The notes under the pieces: model-generated | What the model was told of the DNA's origin: nothing | Database searches by the model: none | The model's input: the letters and a program-made list of their open reading frames with translations, nothing else | Program-made: the position numbers and the translations under genes | Assembly (NCBI GenBank): GCA_036524675.1 | Contig: DATDBU010000027.1 | Span: 1-64,000, forward strand | Length of the DNA: 64,000 bases | Origin: DATDAW01 sp036524675 | GTDB taxonomy: Bacteria; Verrucomicrobiota; Verrucomicrobiia; Chthoniobacterales; DASVRZ01 | Reading direction: 5' to 3' | In this document: positions 1 through 7,558 of the stretch, in pieces | Layout: every line of letters begins with the position of its first letter | Position numbering within the stretch: position 1 is the stretch's first letter

Positions 1-3
1 GCT

Positions 4-34
4 CAAACTTGGGATTTTAGTCATCCCAAGTTTG
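4..34. repeat. Perfect 12-bp inverted repeat (hairpin)
   Basis: CAAACTTGGGAT at 4-15 is exactly complementary to ATCCCAAGTTTG at 23-34, around a 7-nt loop. No T-run follows on the plus strand. The leftward flank lies outside the window, so a terminator for a minus-strand gene cannot be excluded. Confidence 0.7.
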
Positions 35-67
35 TGTCAGGCAGGCAATCAGAAGTACAGACTTTAT

Positions 68-90
68 AAGTATCTAACAATCAGATACTT
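68..90. repeat. Perfect 8-bp inverted repeat (hairpin)
   Basis: AAGTATCT at 68-75 pairs exactly with AGATACTT at 83-90 around a 7-nt loop. It lies 33 bp after another hairpin with a loop of the same length, so the two may belong to one element such as a transposon end or REP unit. This is inference. Confidence 0.6.
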
Positions 91-339
91 GCGTAAGTTC
101 ATTGCTGGCAGAGCGAAAATATTTAGATGCGTTCGCCCTGATGGATTTTGCTGTTCCCCTTAGGGAAAACGCTGCTTAGATCTAACGAAGAGAGATTGTT
201 CGCAGATTTTGAAGGCCTGAACCGAGGATTTTAAGAAATCTGCGTCTATCTGCCCGTAATCTGCGGATTAAATTAGTGCTTCCTTAGAGAAGCCCAAAAA
301 TCGATTGGGCGGCGCAATAATAAAAAGAAAACTTGGATT

Positions 340-492
340 CTGTCTGTGGCTTTTGCCGACTTGCCGGATGGCGGCGGCAAAGGTGTCGGGATGTGTGTCG
401 GGATGAATGTCCAGACCGACGACGCGGTCCGAATTTGGCAGTATTTGCGGTTGTATTGCTGGCGGTGATTTCATAGGTATTTGGCTCGTCAT
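340..492 (-). pseudogene. Possible IS110-type transposase N-terminal remnant
   Basis: On the minus strand a short frame reads SDRVVGLDIHPDTHPDTFAAA, close to the first strand of the DEDD nuclease in IS110/IS1111 transposases (VGLDxHxDT). The HPDT unit is duplicated by a small tandem repeat in the DNA. An overlapping frame gives another transposase-like leader (EITASNTTANTAKFGPRRR), which suggests a frameshift between the two. Nothing resembling the rest of a roughly 350-residue transposase follows. It is probably a dead end fragment, and the assignment rests on one motif. Confidence 0.3.
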
Positions 493-798
493 GAGTCCGG
501 AGCGCGAGACCGTAATGGTGGGAAACCGTTTGCAAGCAGGCATTCGGAGTCGGCTGTCCGGAGCCAATCACGGCTTCGGAGCCATCCGCTCCACGATGGT
601 GTGTCCGCGTATCGCCCAGTCAGCGAAAACAGGAAGTGGTTCCCGCCCCGGCGGGACAGCGCACGGGCTCAAATTACGGCTGGCGCTCTGGTGGCGGGTT
701 GCCCCCTTCCCATCACGGGGCCAGTTTGCCCGGTCATCGACCTTCGGCAACTTCAATAATCCCCACATACCATCAGCGAACGGCTCCGCGCGTCTCCC

Positions 799-1194
799 AT
801 GAACAAGATTGTCCTGTTTGCGCTCACAGTGCTGTTCGTCGCCGGATGGGCACGCGCCACCAGTCCGCTCCTAATTGATATTACCACCACCGACCGCGGG
901 ACGACTTACACCCTAAACTCCGTCTCCAAAACGCCCGACGAATTGGGTCGCTGGTTTGTCGATACCATTAAGCAGTTTGGTCCCATTATGGACAACACCG
1001 TGATTCGTCCCGACGATCGGACCACGTTCGTCATCGTCCTCGACATTGCGCTACGGCTAAAAGCTGCTGGAGTAACGCGCCTTCAAGTGGTGTCCGGGCT
1101 GCCCAACGCAACGAAAGACGAGTGGGGCGAGTTACTCATCGCTCCGGCTGCCATCGATAGACGACGGCTGCCTCCGAAAGACCATTCACGATGA
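799..1194 (+). CDS. Small secreted protein with ExbD-like C-terminal region
   Basis: A 131-residue protein that starts with a clear Sec signal peptide (hydrophobic residues 4-17, then a WARAT cleavage region). From about residue 50, a segment with IRPDDRTTFVIVLD, a helix, then AAGVTRLQVVSG follows the pattern of the ExbD/TolR periplasmic domain (proton-driven transport, sensing of partner proteins). It lacks the ExbD transmembrane anchor beyond the signal, and no exbB lies nearby. Function is unknown; it may be a stand-alone periplasmic domain. The same frame stays open for 54 more codons after the TGA at 1192-1194, so the C-terminus may be truncated by a nonsense change. It lies at the left of a region with several broken genes. 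Confidence 0.6.
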   Translation: MNKIVLFALTVLFVAGWARATSPLLIDITTTDRGTTYTLNSVSKTPDELGRWFVDTIKQFGPIMDNTVIRPDDRTTFVIVLDIALRLKAAGVTRLQVVSGLPNATKDEWGELLIAPAAIDRRRLPPKDHSR

Positions 1195-1359
1195 GTCCGC
1201 GAAGCCGGCATATACACCCGTGGTTGGAACAAGCCCGTGTTAGCTGAGGAACCCGGATGGCGGAATGCGGGCGTCCCGGAGTGGAAATCGTTCCGTGAGA
1301 GGCACGGATTCGAAAACAAGTTCTTTGGGCATCTGAGGAAGCTACCGATCAAGAAGTGA
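1195..1359 (+). pseudogene. Open continuation of the preceding gene after an in-frame TGA
   Basis: In the frame of the gene at 799, the codons after TGA encode a protein-like sequence (for example GWRNAGVPEWKSFRERHGFE near its middle) and end at TGA 1357-1359. It has no start codon of its own. It is either read-through or decayed coding DNA from the same gene, or the tail of another broken gene. The assignment rests only on its amino-acid composition. Confidence 0.25.
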
Positions 1360-1364
1360 ATCGG

Positions 1365-1532
1365 ATGGAGGTGAAGTTTATTCTTGAGCATAAGTCCAAT
1401 GACCCAAAGACCGGCTATAATCAGTGGCCACGGTTTCGTCCGACATCTGGATGCGGATGTCCTCAACCCAATCTAAGTGCACCACTCAGTGACCTGCATG
1501 GAAGTTCCAATACATTCGAAAGGTCGCTATAG
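1365..1532 (+). CDS. Short open frame, unknown, weak
   Basis: ATG at 1365 opens a 55-residue frame ending at TAG 1530-1532. It begins MEVKFILEHKSNDPKTGYN and then becomes cysteine- and proline-rich. GGAG lies between the start codon and the preceding gene fragment, too close to act as a Shine-Dalgarno. I recognise no family. It may be a real small gene or part of the decayed coding stretch before it. Confidence 0.2.
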   Translation: MEVKFILEHKSNDPKTGYNQWPRFRPTSGCGCPQPNLSAPLSDLHGSSNTFERSL

Positions 1533-1666
1533 CCGCGTTGAAGGCTGCATCCTCGCGGTTTCGTTGGAGTCGGCGGTAGTTGGACCGCGGCTGAAAAGCC
1601 GCCATAGCCATCCTGGAGTCTGCATTTCGGCAAGCCACGGCGCACCCTCGTCCTGCATTCACCCCC

Positions 1667-1752
1667 GCCGAACAAACCGCTCGAAACGAACTGCGGGTAA
1701 ATGCCGGCAGTTCGCTTCGCTCTGGAAAGTCCTTGGCCCGCAGTCGTTCAGC
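1667..1752. repeat. attC-like imperfect inverted repeat
   Basis: The ends GCCGAAC (1667-1673) and GTTCAGC (1746-1752) are nearly complementary. An inner arm ACTGCGGG (1690-1697) pairs exactly with CCCGCAGT (1737-1744). Within it sits a second hairpin, CGAACTGC (1688-1695) with GCAGTTCG (1708-1715). The folded layout resembles an integron attC site and directly precedes the next gene, but the core sites deviate from the GTTRRRY consensus, so the assignment is tentative. Confidence 0.35.
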
Positions 1753-1777
1753 CATAAAGTCTAGCTTTAGGAGTTCC

Positions 1778-2691
1778 ATGCGCTATTTGAGTGCGGTCAT
1801 CCCAATTCTGCTTGCGGCGTTCCTATCTACTGCGCATCCGCAGACGATGAAATTACAGGCGTGTTTTCAAACGAAGAAGAGGGCTTCAAAATTGTCACGC
1901 TGATGATACACAAGGACGGGCTCGGCTATTTGCATGTTGCCGTTGCGGGACAAATCGGCGAGTGGAAATTCGACAAAGGTGAGTCTGTGCTTTCATTCAC
2001 AGTCTTTGACGATTCCGCCGGCAAGGACGAAACAGTGCGACTGAAATTCGATAGCCAACACAGCTCTTACATTCTTATGCGACCAGACAAAGCTGTCGAT
2101 ACAACCTCCGAACGGACTCTGCATTTCATCACAAATCAGATTCCGGACAAATTGGTTCAAGCCTTCAAAGAGTATCCAGAGAAGATAAAGGAGGTGCGCA
2201 GAGGAGTTCTGGCCCGAAAAGAGGCGGCGAAGCGATGGCAGGAGCAGCTTGAGAGGGAACGTCCTGAGTATGAGCGGATACTTTCTCGGATCAAAGATGA
2301 TCCAAAAACTGTGTTATCGAAGGAGTTCTACACACGAGACGTGACACCAGCAACGAGAGCCTTTCATGCAAGTTTGAGTGACAAGGAGACAAAGTTTCCA
2401 GAGGAAGTTCTAGTCGCTCTGCTAGAGCAGCTTCCTGATGACAATCACTGGATTCGCGTCTTGGTGTTTGCGCGTCCCGAACTTTCGGCAAGCACACTGG
2501 AAAGGTTCTATCCCAAGGCGTTAGTGTGGGGAAAGCTGAATTACACTATCCTCGCGAACATTGCTACGCATTCAAACACGCCCATCGCAATCGTCCGCGA
2601 CCTTGCAGGCCGTGGGGAGCTGCCTGTCGGAGCTACGATACCAGCAAAGCAACGACTAAAGAAACTCGATGCGAAATCGCAAGCTCACTAA
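1778..2691 (+). CDS. Secreted protein with LRV/HEAT-like tail, signal peptide split off by a one-base frameshift
   Basis: ATG 1778, preceded by AGGAG, encodes a textbook signal peptide (MRYLSAVIPILLAAFLSTA) in frame 2, which then stops within about 25 codons. The long 276-codon frame (frame 1) is open from just after a TAG at 1768-1770 but has no ATG; its first start-like codon is GTG 1861. Joining the frames near 1832-1836 with one restored base gives an ideal cleavage site (AASA, then DDEITG). The mature protein has a beta-rich N-terminal half, a charged helix at about residues 95-150 of the long frame, and a C-terminal stretch of helical repeats (NIATHSNTPIAIVRDLAGRG) typical of LRV/HEAT-type repeats. 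Function is unknown. It is either a sequencing error or a recently broken gene. If translated from GTG 1861 it would lack an export signal. Confidence 0.55.
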
Positions 2692-2692
2692 A

Positions 2693-2825
2693 GCTCACCA
2701 GGGCACTGCAGGCAGCGAATCGCTCCGCAAGGCACGACGGCCGCTTCCGGCCACCGTCTTTCCCGCCACCATGCAGCCGCCGCGCCGCGCTCCGCAGTCG
2801 CTGAGCAATATTGGCGTCGTTAGGC
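2693..2825. repeat. attC-like site, second arm ends in GTTAGGC
   Basis: Immediately after the preceding gene's stop (2691) comes a GC-rich, self-complementary stretch. GCTCA (2693-2697) pairs with TGAGC (2802-2806), and an inner hairpin of about 23 bp spans GACGG...CCGTC. It ends in TTGGCGTCGTTAGGC, where GTTAGGC (2819-2825) matches the integron core site GTTRRRY exactly. The matching left core (GCCTAAC expected) is not clear. Position and architecture fit an attC site of about 130 bp closing one cassette and opening the next. Confidence 0.4.
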
Positions 2826-2874
2826 GACCCCAAGCGATTCCAGTAACCACGCACCAAACTCAGAACCAAACTAA

Positions 2875-3152
2875 ATGGACCCCATCAACAACAGCATCGA
2901 TGACCAAGGCTACGGCATCACCTACATCTTCCCGGCCGAGCGTCAGCTAACGCGCGACCAGATGATCGCGGCAATCACAAAGCAACGCGAAAACAGATCG
3001 GCCCGGCTTCTCGCCGCCTATCTGCACCGAACGAAGAGGAACTGACCGACGAACAAAAGGAAGCCAAAGCAAAGGAACTCCTCGAAGAGCAACTTAAGCG
3101 AGGCGGAACCGTTATGATCACTCAGACAGGCGAGGATACTGATTCCGAATGA
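2875..3152 (+). CDS. Small charged helical protein, apparently frameshifted; candidate cassette gene
   Basis: ATG 2875 opens a frame of 56 codons (begins MDPINNSIDDQGYG, ends at TGA 3043-3045). An overlapping frame continues as a strongly protein-like acidic helix (EEELTDEQKEAKAKELLEEQ) and a tail GTVMITQTGEDTDSE, ending at TGA 3150-3152. The second frame has no start of its own at that point, so a single missing base near 3015-3033 would restore one protein of about 90 residues. I recognise no family. The frame is bracketed by GTTAGGC (2819-2825) and GCCTAAA (3159-3165), the layout of an integron gene cassette. Two overlapping mini-genes are the alternative. Confidence 0.4.
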
Positions 3153-3158
3153 ACCGTC

Positions 3159-3213
3159 GCCTAAAAAGACGCTCACAAACCCGACAAATTTGTTTGTGAT
3201 CCAATCGTTAGCC
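3159..3213. repeat. Compact attC-like site
   Basis: Symmetric layout: GCCTAAA (3159-3165), 7-nt spacer, TCACAAAC (3173-3180), 11-nt loop, GTTTGTGA (3192-3199) exactly complementary to the first arm, 7-nt spacer, GTTAGCC (3207-3213). This is the R''-L''-loop-L'-R' order of an integron attC site, with one core (GTTAGCC) close to GTTRRRY and the other degenerate. It lies between two single-gene modules on the same strand. Confidence 0.5.
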
Positions 3214-3225
3214 AAAATAAAAAAC

Positions 3226-3753
3226 GTGAGTTTCGATATTCATCGCTTCCTCGAAGAAATCGTAGAAACCGAACTACCCAAGATGGCTATGCAGAATGCT
3301 TATTTTGGCGCGGGTATTCTCGCGGGTGGCATCGAATTTTTTGGCGCCTGTTTAGATGCCCACCCTATTCCCGAAGAGAAAAAGTCTGCAGAAAGATTCT
3401 GCCTTGCATTGAATACGTTATTTCCTGCCGCATATCATCCACTCTCTCGCCCGGCCCCGTATACAAAGAACGAAAAAGGGACACACGATCTATATACGTC
3501 TTTGCGATGTGGAATGGCTCACGTCCTACGACCACAAGGAGTGTTCCTTACAGGCGGAATCGCCGAAGCAACTGTCGATGGAAATAGTCACCTCCAAATC
3601 CTTACACGTGACGGGAAAAGCGGTCCGCTAATTATTGTCGAGCAGTTCGCTGCTGATTTCGTTGCGGCCGCGAAACAGCTACAGGCGCAGCTATGTTCCG
3701 CGCCGTTGCCGCAGAAGTTAGCTGGCGATTTCCTTAAGGTCTGGCCATCATAA
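3226..3753 (+). CDS. Unknown protein in a cassette-like module
   Basis: A GTG at 3226 starts a 175-residue protein (begins MSFDIHRFLEEIVETELPKM); a TTG at 3190 is possible but would lie inside the inverted repeat, so GTG is preferred. The sequence is mixed alpha/beta, contains an HDLYTSLRCGMAHVLRP segment in its middle, and has no signal peptide or membrane segment. The HDLYTSLRCGMAH pattern resembles uncharacterised proteins in which Arg and His are conserved, but I cannot name the family. The gene starts 12 nt after GTTAGCC and its stop is followed 11 nt later by GGCTAAC, the exact reverse complement, so it has the shape of a promoterless integron cassette. It has no partner gene on the same strand close by. 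Confidence 0.7.
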   Translation: MSFDIHRFLEEIVETELPKMAMQNAYFGAGILAGGIEFFGACLDAHPIPEEKKSAERFCLALNTLFPAAYHPLSRPAPYTKNEKGTHDLYTSLRCGMAHVLRPQGVFLTGGIAEATVDGNSHLQILTRDGKSGPLIIVEQFAADFVAAAKQLQAQLCSAPLPQKLAGDFLKVWPS

Positions 3754-3764
3754 TATGAAAAATA

Positions 3765-3785
3765 GGCTAACAAGGCGCTAGAGGG
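3765..3785. repeat. attC half-site after the cassette-like gene
   Basis: GGCTAAC (3765-3771) followed by AAGGCGCTAGAGGGA resembles the left end (R''-L'') of many attC sites. It is the exact reverse complement of GTTAGCC at 3207-3213. No right core is found before the IS66 relic begins at about 3.85 kb, so the site may be cut. Confidence 0.4.
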
Positions 3786-3876
3786 AACACGATTGTCGCT
3801 ATCTGGTTATCTGGTGTTGATGTTTGCCTGAAGACGGGCTTTTCAGGATTTGAAAAGCACTTTTCCGCGTATCTGT

Positions 3877-4660
3877 TTAGCCTCGTTGGTGGAGGGCGAG
3901 ACGTGGGGCGATGAAGGCGACAAAGTCGTGGGCGCGCTGGGAGCAGGTGGCGCTCAAAGAGGCGAGGAGTTGCCAGGCGGCGGCTCCCCGGTTGGTTTTG
4001 TTGCCGCAGGAGAGCTTTCGCGTGATGACCGCGCCGCGCAGCTGACGTTCAGCCAGGTTGTTGGCAGCCTCGGCCTGGGGATGATCCAGGAAGCTCAACA
4101 GGTGGTCGCGCTGTTTGGCGATACGGCTGCGAAAGCGTTCCTGCGCGGGGTCGCCGCGCGGATTGGCAAAGAGCGCGTTGGCACGGCTCTCAAGCAGGAC
4201 GCGGTGGGTCTGCGCCTCCGCTTCGTCGAGTTCGGGCAGTTGTTTCTTTAAGGCCATCGCGTCTTCAAAGAAGGCTCTCGACCGAGCACCCAATCTTCGA
4301 GGCCGGCGCTTGGTGGCCGTTGATTTCTTTGGGCTACCTTGAGGGCTTTGAGGTGATGGGCATAGCATTTGTGCTGATGGGCCGTCGCGCCGTCATAGAC
4401 AGACGGCAGTCGCTGATGAGCAGCCCGGGATAGTCTGGCGGCAGGATGTCGTGGAAGGTGGCCCGGTCCCGGTGATCGACCACACGATAAAGCGTGAGTC
4501 CTTCGCTGCCCGGCGTGGCAAAGACCCATAGGCTGCAGGACGCACTGTTTTTCCACCAACTGGTTTCGTCGCTGTGGACGACCCGCTCCTGTAGCCGCCC
4601 AATGTCCGCTCGCATCCGCATCAGGCACAGGTGAATTTTTCGCGCAGCACCTTTCTGAAT
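3877..4660 (-). pseudogene. IS66-family transposase (TnpC) relic with frameshifts
   Basis: Three minus-strand frames together give the second half of an IS66 transposase. About 4400-4650 reads VVHSDETSWW...LLISDC (DDE core with the SDET strand). About 4330-4420 reads YDGATAHQHKCYAHHLKAL (the cysteine-histidine segment after the second Asp). 3877-4290 reads EAANNLAERQLRGAVITRK followed by SCGNKTNRGAAAW (the final catalytic Glu region). At least two frameshifts separate the pieces, and the N-terminal zinc-finger half and the partner genes tnpA/tnpB are missing. The element cannot move by itself. It abuts a truncated gene on its right. Confidence 0.8.
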
Positions 4661-4675
4661 CAGCGCGATGTGGAA

Positions 4676-5034
4676 ATGGAGGGAGCCGCGGAGCGAATTC
4701 ACTCGGAGGCGACGACCCGGCTGGCTTCTCTCGCCGATTACGGCGTCACCGCCGCCGCGTTGGAAGAGCTGGAGGACGATATCGACGCCTATGCCGCTAT
4801 TGCCGAATCCCCGCGCATCGGCATTGCGGGACGCAAAACGATCACCAACCAGCTCGCTGAAGAGTTTCGCAAGGCGGAAAGCATCCTCAAGGACATCCTC
4901 GACCGGCTGGCGCTCCAGTTCAAAACGACGAATCCGGAGTCTTCAACGATTACACCAACGCCCGGACCATTATCGATCGTGCCGGCGGGCTGAAGCCAAA
5001 CGCCGAAGTTGCGTTGCCAGCTGCAAATGGATGA
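4676..5034 (+). pseudogene. 5'-truncated, frameshifted hypothetical protein
   Basis: A frame runs through TRLASLADYGVTAAALEELE and RKTITNQLAEEFRKAESILK, a helical protein type I recall as a widespread hypothetical. After NPE at about 4939 the good reading moves to another frame (VFNDYTNARTIIDRAGG) and ends at TGA 5032-5034, which fits one lost base. The first codons (4631-4676) match the IS66 relic's strand rather than this protein, so the N-terminal half was probably removed by the insertion. A gene with lost start and shifted tail is unlikely to be functional. Confidence 0.6.
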
Positions 5035-5065
5035 CCGGCAGATCGGCGAGCATTTGCCGTATCCT

Positions 5066-6055
5066 TTACGCCGCCGGCACGAGCACCGCCGCTCCGGTCA
5101 ATCGGCCGGAGCGCAGACGATCCAACGCTTCATTGGCTTGCTCCAAAGGAAACGGGATCGTCTCGGTATGGACCGGCACTTTGGGAGCAAGTGACAGAAA
5201 TTCGCTTCCGTCGCTTCGGGTCAGATTCGCCACCGAGCAGATCGAGCGTTCACCCCACAGTTCGGCGTAAGGAAAGGACGGAATGTCGCTCATGTGGATA
5301 CCGCCGCACACGACGGGTGCGCCCTTGCGAACGGCGCGCAAGGCCGCTGGAACGAGCTCCCCTGCCGGGGCGAAAATGAGGGCTGCGTCGAGGGGTTCGG
5401 GAGGCATTTCGTCGGAGCCGCCCGCCCATGTCGCTCCAAAACGGCGGGCAAACTCCTGCGCCTTCGTGTCTCCCGGCCGCGTGAATCCGAAGACTTCGCG
5501 ATTCTCGAAGCGAGCGATCTGCACCGCGATGTGTGCCGCCGCGCCGAACCCATAAAATCCGATTCGCCGTGCGTCGCCAGCCTTGCGAAGCGTGCGATAG
5601 CCGATCAATCCGGCGCACAGCAAAGGCGCGCTCGCCACATCGTCCAACTCGCCCGGAAGCGGAAAACAAAACCTCGCATCGGCCACCGTGTATTCCGCGT
5701 AACCGCCATCGATCGTATACCCGGTAAAGCGCGCGTGATCGCAGAGGTTTTCGCGTCCCGAACGGCAATAGTCGCACTCGCCGCATGTCCATCCCAGCCA
5801 GGGAATACCCACGCGTTCGCCAATCTGGAAATGCCCGCCCCCCTCGCCTGTCGCTTCGACACGGCCGACGATCTCGTGCCCGGGAATCAACGGCAGTTTG
5901 GGATCGGGCAACTCGCCGTCCACCAGGTGCAGATCGGTCCGGCACACGCCGCATGCGCTCACTTTAACAAGCAGCTGACCCGGTCCCGGGATCGGTGTGG
6001 CAATTTCCTGCAAAACCAGCGGTCGATCCGCGTTTTCAAAAACCATTGCCCGCAT
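5066..6055 (-). CDS. Zinc-dependent alcohol dehydrogenase (MDR family)
   Basis: A 329-residue medium-chain dehydrogenase that oxidises alcohols or reduces aldehydes with NAD(P). The catalytic zinc ligands are visible as Cys38 and His60-Glu61 (GHE). The structural zinc lobe has the four cysteines C91, C94, C97 and C105 (CGECDYCRSGRENLC). The nucleotide-binding fold has GFYGFGAAAH at about 170. Length and motifs match the class that includes AdhA-type enzymes of about 330-340 residues. It stands alone on the minus strand between the decayed left region and a plus-strand secreted protein. Physiological substrate cannot be told from sequence. ATG at 6055 starts directly in the conserved N-terminal strand. 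Confidence 0.9.
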   Translation of the reverse strand: MRAMVFENADRPLVLQEIATPIPGPGQLLVKVSACGVCRTDLHLVDGELPDPKLPLIPGHEIVGRVEATGEGGGHFQIGERVGIPWLGWTCGECDYCRSGRENLCDHARFTGYTIDGGYAEYTVADARFCFPLPGELDDVASAPLLCAGLIGYRTLRKAGDARRIGFYGFGAAAHIAVQIARFENREVFGFTRPGDTKAQEFARRFGATWAGGSDEMPPEPLDAALIFAPAGELVPAALRAVRKGAPVVCGGIHMSDIPSFPYAELWGERSICSVANLTRSDGSEFLSLAPKVPVHTETIPFPLEQANEALDRLRSGRLTGAAVLVPAA

Positions 6056-6352
6056 GCGAGAAGCCTATGGCAATTTGTCGTTCCGAGCCAGCGTGCCGCA
6101 ACCTTTGAACGAAACGGGGATGCACACGCACCCGGTTTCTGCATTTCTTCCGCGGCAACCGGCCAAAAGCCGCAGAGGCATCGCAATCCCTCTCCGGAAA
6201 AGTGTCGGAAATTGACGGAAAAACACCGGCACGGTTTCTCGCTTCATTTCCATCTTTCCTGCAAAACACCGGAACCGACCGGCAAAATGCCCGGCTTGTT
6301 CTTTGTCACTGCCTGCTCTTCGAAAGACATTTCGGTGACAGGAATCCAAACC

Positions 6353-7387
6353 ATGAACTATCGACACCGATTCAAAAAAAGCTACCGCAGCATCATTCGC
6401 CTCCAGGCGATGGCGGGAACTTTGGTCGGTCTGGCTTCGGTCCCATTGGTATCGTTCGCTGAACCCATTGAGCCGGAGACGAAGCTGACCTCAAAAGGCA
6501 ACATTCGCACTCCGGGAAGTTTTCAATACCCGAACGGCATTGCCCGCTCGACGGATGGCAAGCTGTATGTGGGCTCCGTAGTAAGCGGCAAGATTCTAGA
6601 GGTGAGTCCCGATGGCAAGATCATCGACTATTTTTCAGGCTCCGAGGACATCCTGGCAGCGGTGACGCTGCGTTTGGACGAGCCTCGCGGATTGCTGTGG
6701 GGATCCGCACCAGACTTTCTGGGAACCAAACAAGCGGACGGAACTGTAACTCGGCGCCCGGCCAACATCTTTGTGATGGACGTGGCGACGAAACAGGTCC
6801 GTCAGCTTTTCCAGTTACCAGACAAAGGATTTCCCAACGATCTGGTTCTCGATGAAAAAGGAGGCGCCTTCGTCACCGACAGCACGCAACCGCGCATCCA
6901 TTACATCGCGCCGGGGGCAACCAAATCGGAAATCTGGGTGGAAGATCCAAAATTTTCCGGGGGCAAAGTCCTGCTGTCCGGCATTGTGCGCACGACAGAC
7001 GGCGTCATTTACGTCGCCCAATTCAGCACCGGGAAGATCTTCAAAGTTACGAAGGCTGCCGATGGAAAAGCTACGGTTACCGAATTACCTCTGGCGCGTC
7101 CGTTGGAAACGCCGGACGGAATGGCCCTGGACGAGAAAGGCCGGCTGATTGTCCTCGAGGGAGCGATCAAGTCTGGCGACGGAAAGATTTCGCTGATCGA
7201 TCCCTCGGAGCCGTCGGCCGCGATCGCTGTCCAGACACTTGCCCAGAGTCTTACTTCGCCTGCAAATCTGACGATTCAAGGAAGCGCTGTTTACGTCACC
7301 GAGGCCCGCCTGCGCCATCGGCTTGTGCCTGGACTGGAAAACCAGGTGCCCTCGGAATTTTTCATCCGGCAGTATGAGCTGGAGTGA
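6353..7387 (+). CDS. Secreted SMP-30/gluconolactonase-like beta-propeller protein
   Basis: 344 residues from ATG 6353, chosen because it directly precedes a long Sec signal peptide (basic RHRFKKSYRS, hydrophobic core, cleavage near VSFAEPIE). The upstream open frame only mirrors the dehydrogenase on the other strand. The mature part shows repeated propeller strands: FQYPNGIARSTDGKLYVGS, FPNDLVLDEKGGAFVTDS, LSGIVRTTDGVIYVAQF and PDGMALDEKGRLIVLEG. This is the SMP-30/gluconolactonase/LRE-like fold, which includes calcium-dependent lactonases, but several members are not enzymes. It is probably periplasmic. It lies in tandem with another secreted propeller protein downstream. Confidence 0.8.
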   Translation: MNYRHRFKKSYRSIIRLQAMAGTLVGLASVPLVSFAEPIEPETKLTSKGNIRTPGSFQYPNGIARSTDGKLYVGSVVSGKILEVSPDGKIIDYFSGSEDILAAVTLRLDEPRGLLWGSAPDFLGTKQADGTVTRRPANIFVMDVATKQVRQLFQLPDKGFPNDLVLDEKGGAFVTDSTQPRIHYIAPGATKSEIWVEDPKFSGGKVLLSGIVRTTDGVIYVAQFSTGKIFKVTKAADGKATVTELPLARPLETPDGMALDEKGRLIVLEGAIKSGDGKISLIDPSEPSAAIAVQTLAQSLTSPANLTIQGSAVYVTEARLRHRLVPGLENQVPSEFFIRQYELE

Positions 7388-7408
7388 GCGCGCTCGGACT
7401 AGGGAAAC

Positions 7409-7428
7409 ACTGATTTAAAAGAATCAGT
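7409..7428. terminator. Hairpin after the SMP-30-like gene
   Basis: ACTGATT (7409-7415) pairs exactly with AATCAGT (7422-7428) around a 6-nt loop, 21 bp after the stop codon. There is no uridine tract, so it may be a weak terminator or the edge of the adjacent repeat element. Confidence 0.3.
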
Positions 7429-7432
7429 CACC

Positions 7433-7556
7433 CCAAGACACCAAGAACACCAAGGATTTAAGGATATTTTAGGTCAAAAATTAGCTCGCCCCGTGGAAAT
7501 TACGTTCTTCGATGCGTTGTTTTCCGCTTCCTTGGTGTCTTGGTGCCTTGGTGGTT
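7433..7556. repeat. Palindromic REP/MITE-like element with CCAAG oligomers
   Basis: The left arm CCAAGACACCAAG (7433-7445), continuing as AACACCAAGG, is the exact reverse complement of CTTGGTGTCTTGG (7531-7543), continuing as TGCCTTGGTGG. About 85 bp separate the arms. The same CCAAG/ACACC oligomers repeat within each arm. It fills the gap between two secreted propeller genes and runs into the 5' end of the second. Confidence 0.75.
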
Positions 7557-7558
7557 CA

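Larger units (their letters stand above)
1..798. other. Intergenic stretch without a convincing intact gene
   Basis: No open frame here reads like an intact protein on either strand. The stretch holds two perfect hairpins near its left edge, an oligomer-type repeat at about 236-271 in which the hexamer ATCTGC recurs, and a short minus-strand remnant resembling the start of an IS110-type transposase. Plus-strand frames at 407-802 and 636-878 have low-complexity, arginine-rich translations typical of shadow frames. The gene that begins at 799 has no obvious Shine-Dalgarno or promoter in this stretch. Confidence 0.6.

Noticed and set aside
3850..4251. 133-codon plus-strand frame
   Set aside because: Complement of the IS66 transposase C-terminus.
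5294..6352. Long open frame upstream of the SMP-30-like gene
   Set aside because: It mirrors the alcohol dehydrogenase on the other strand and lacks a recognisable domain; the signal peptide at 6353 marks the true start.
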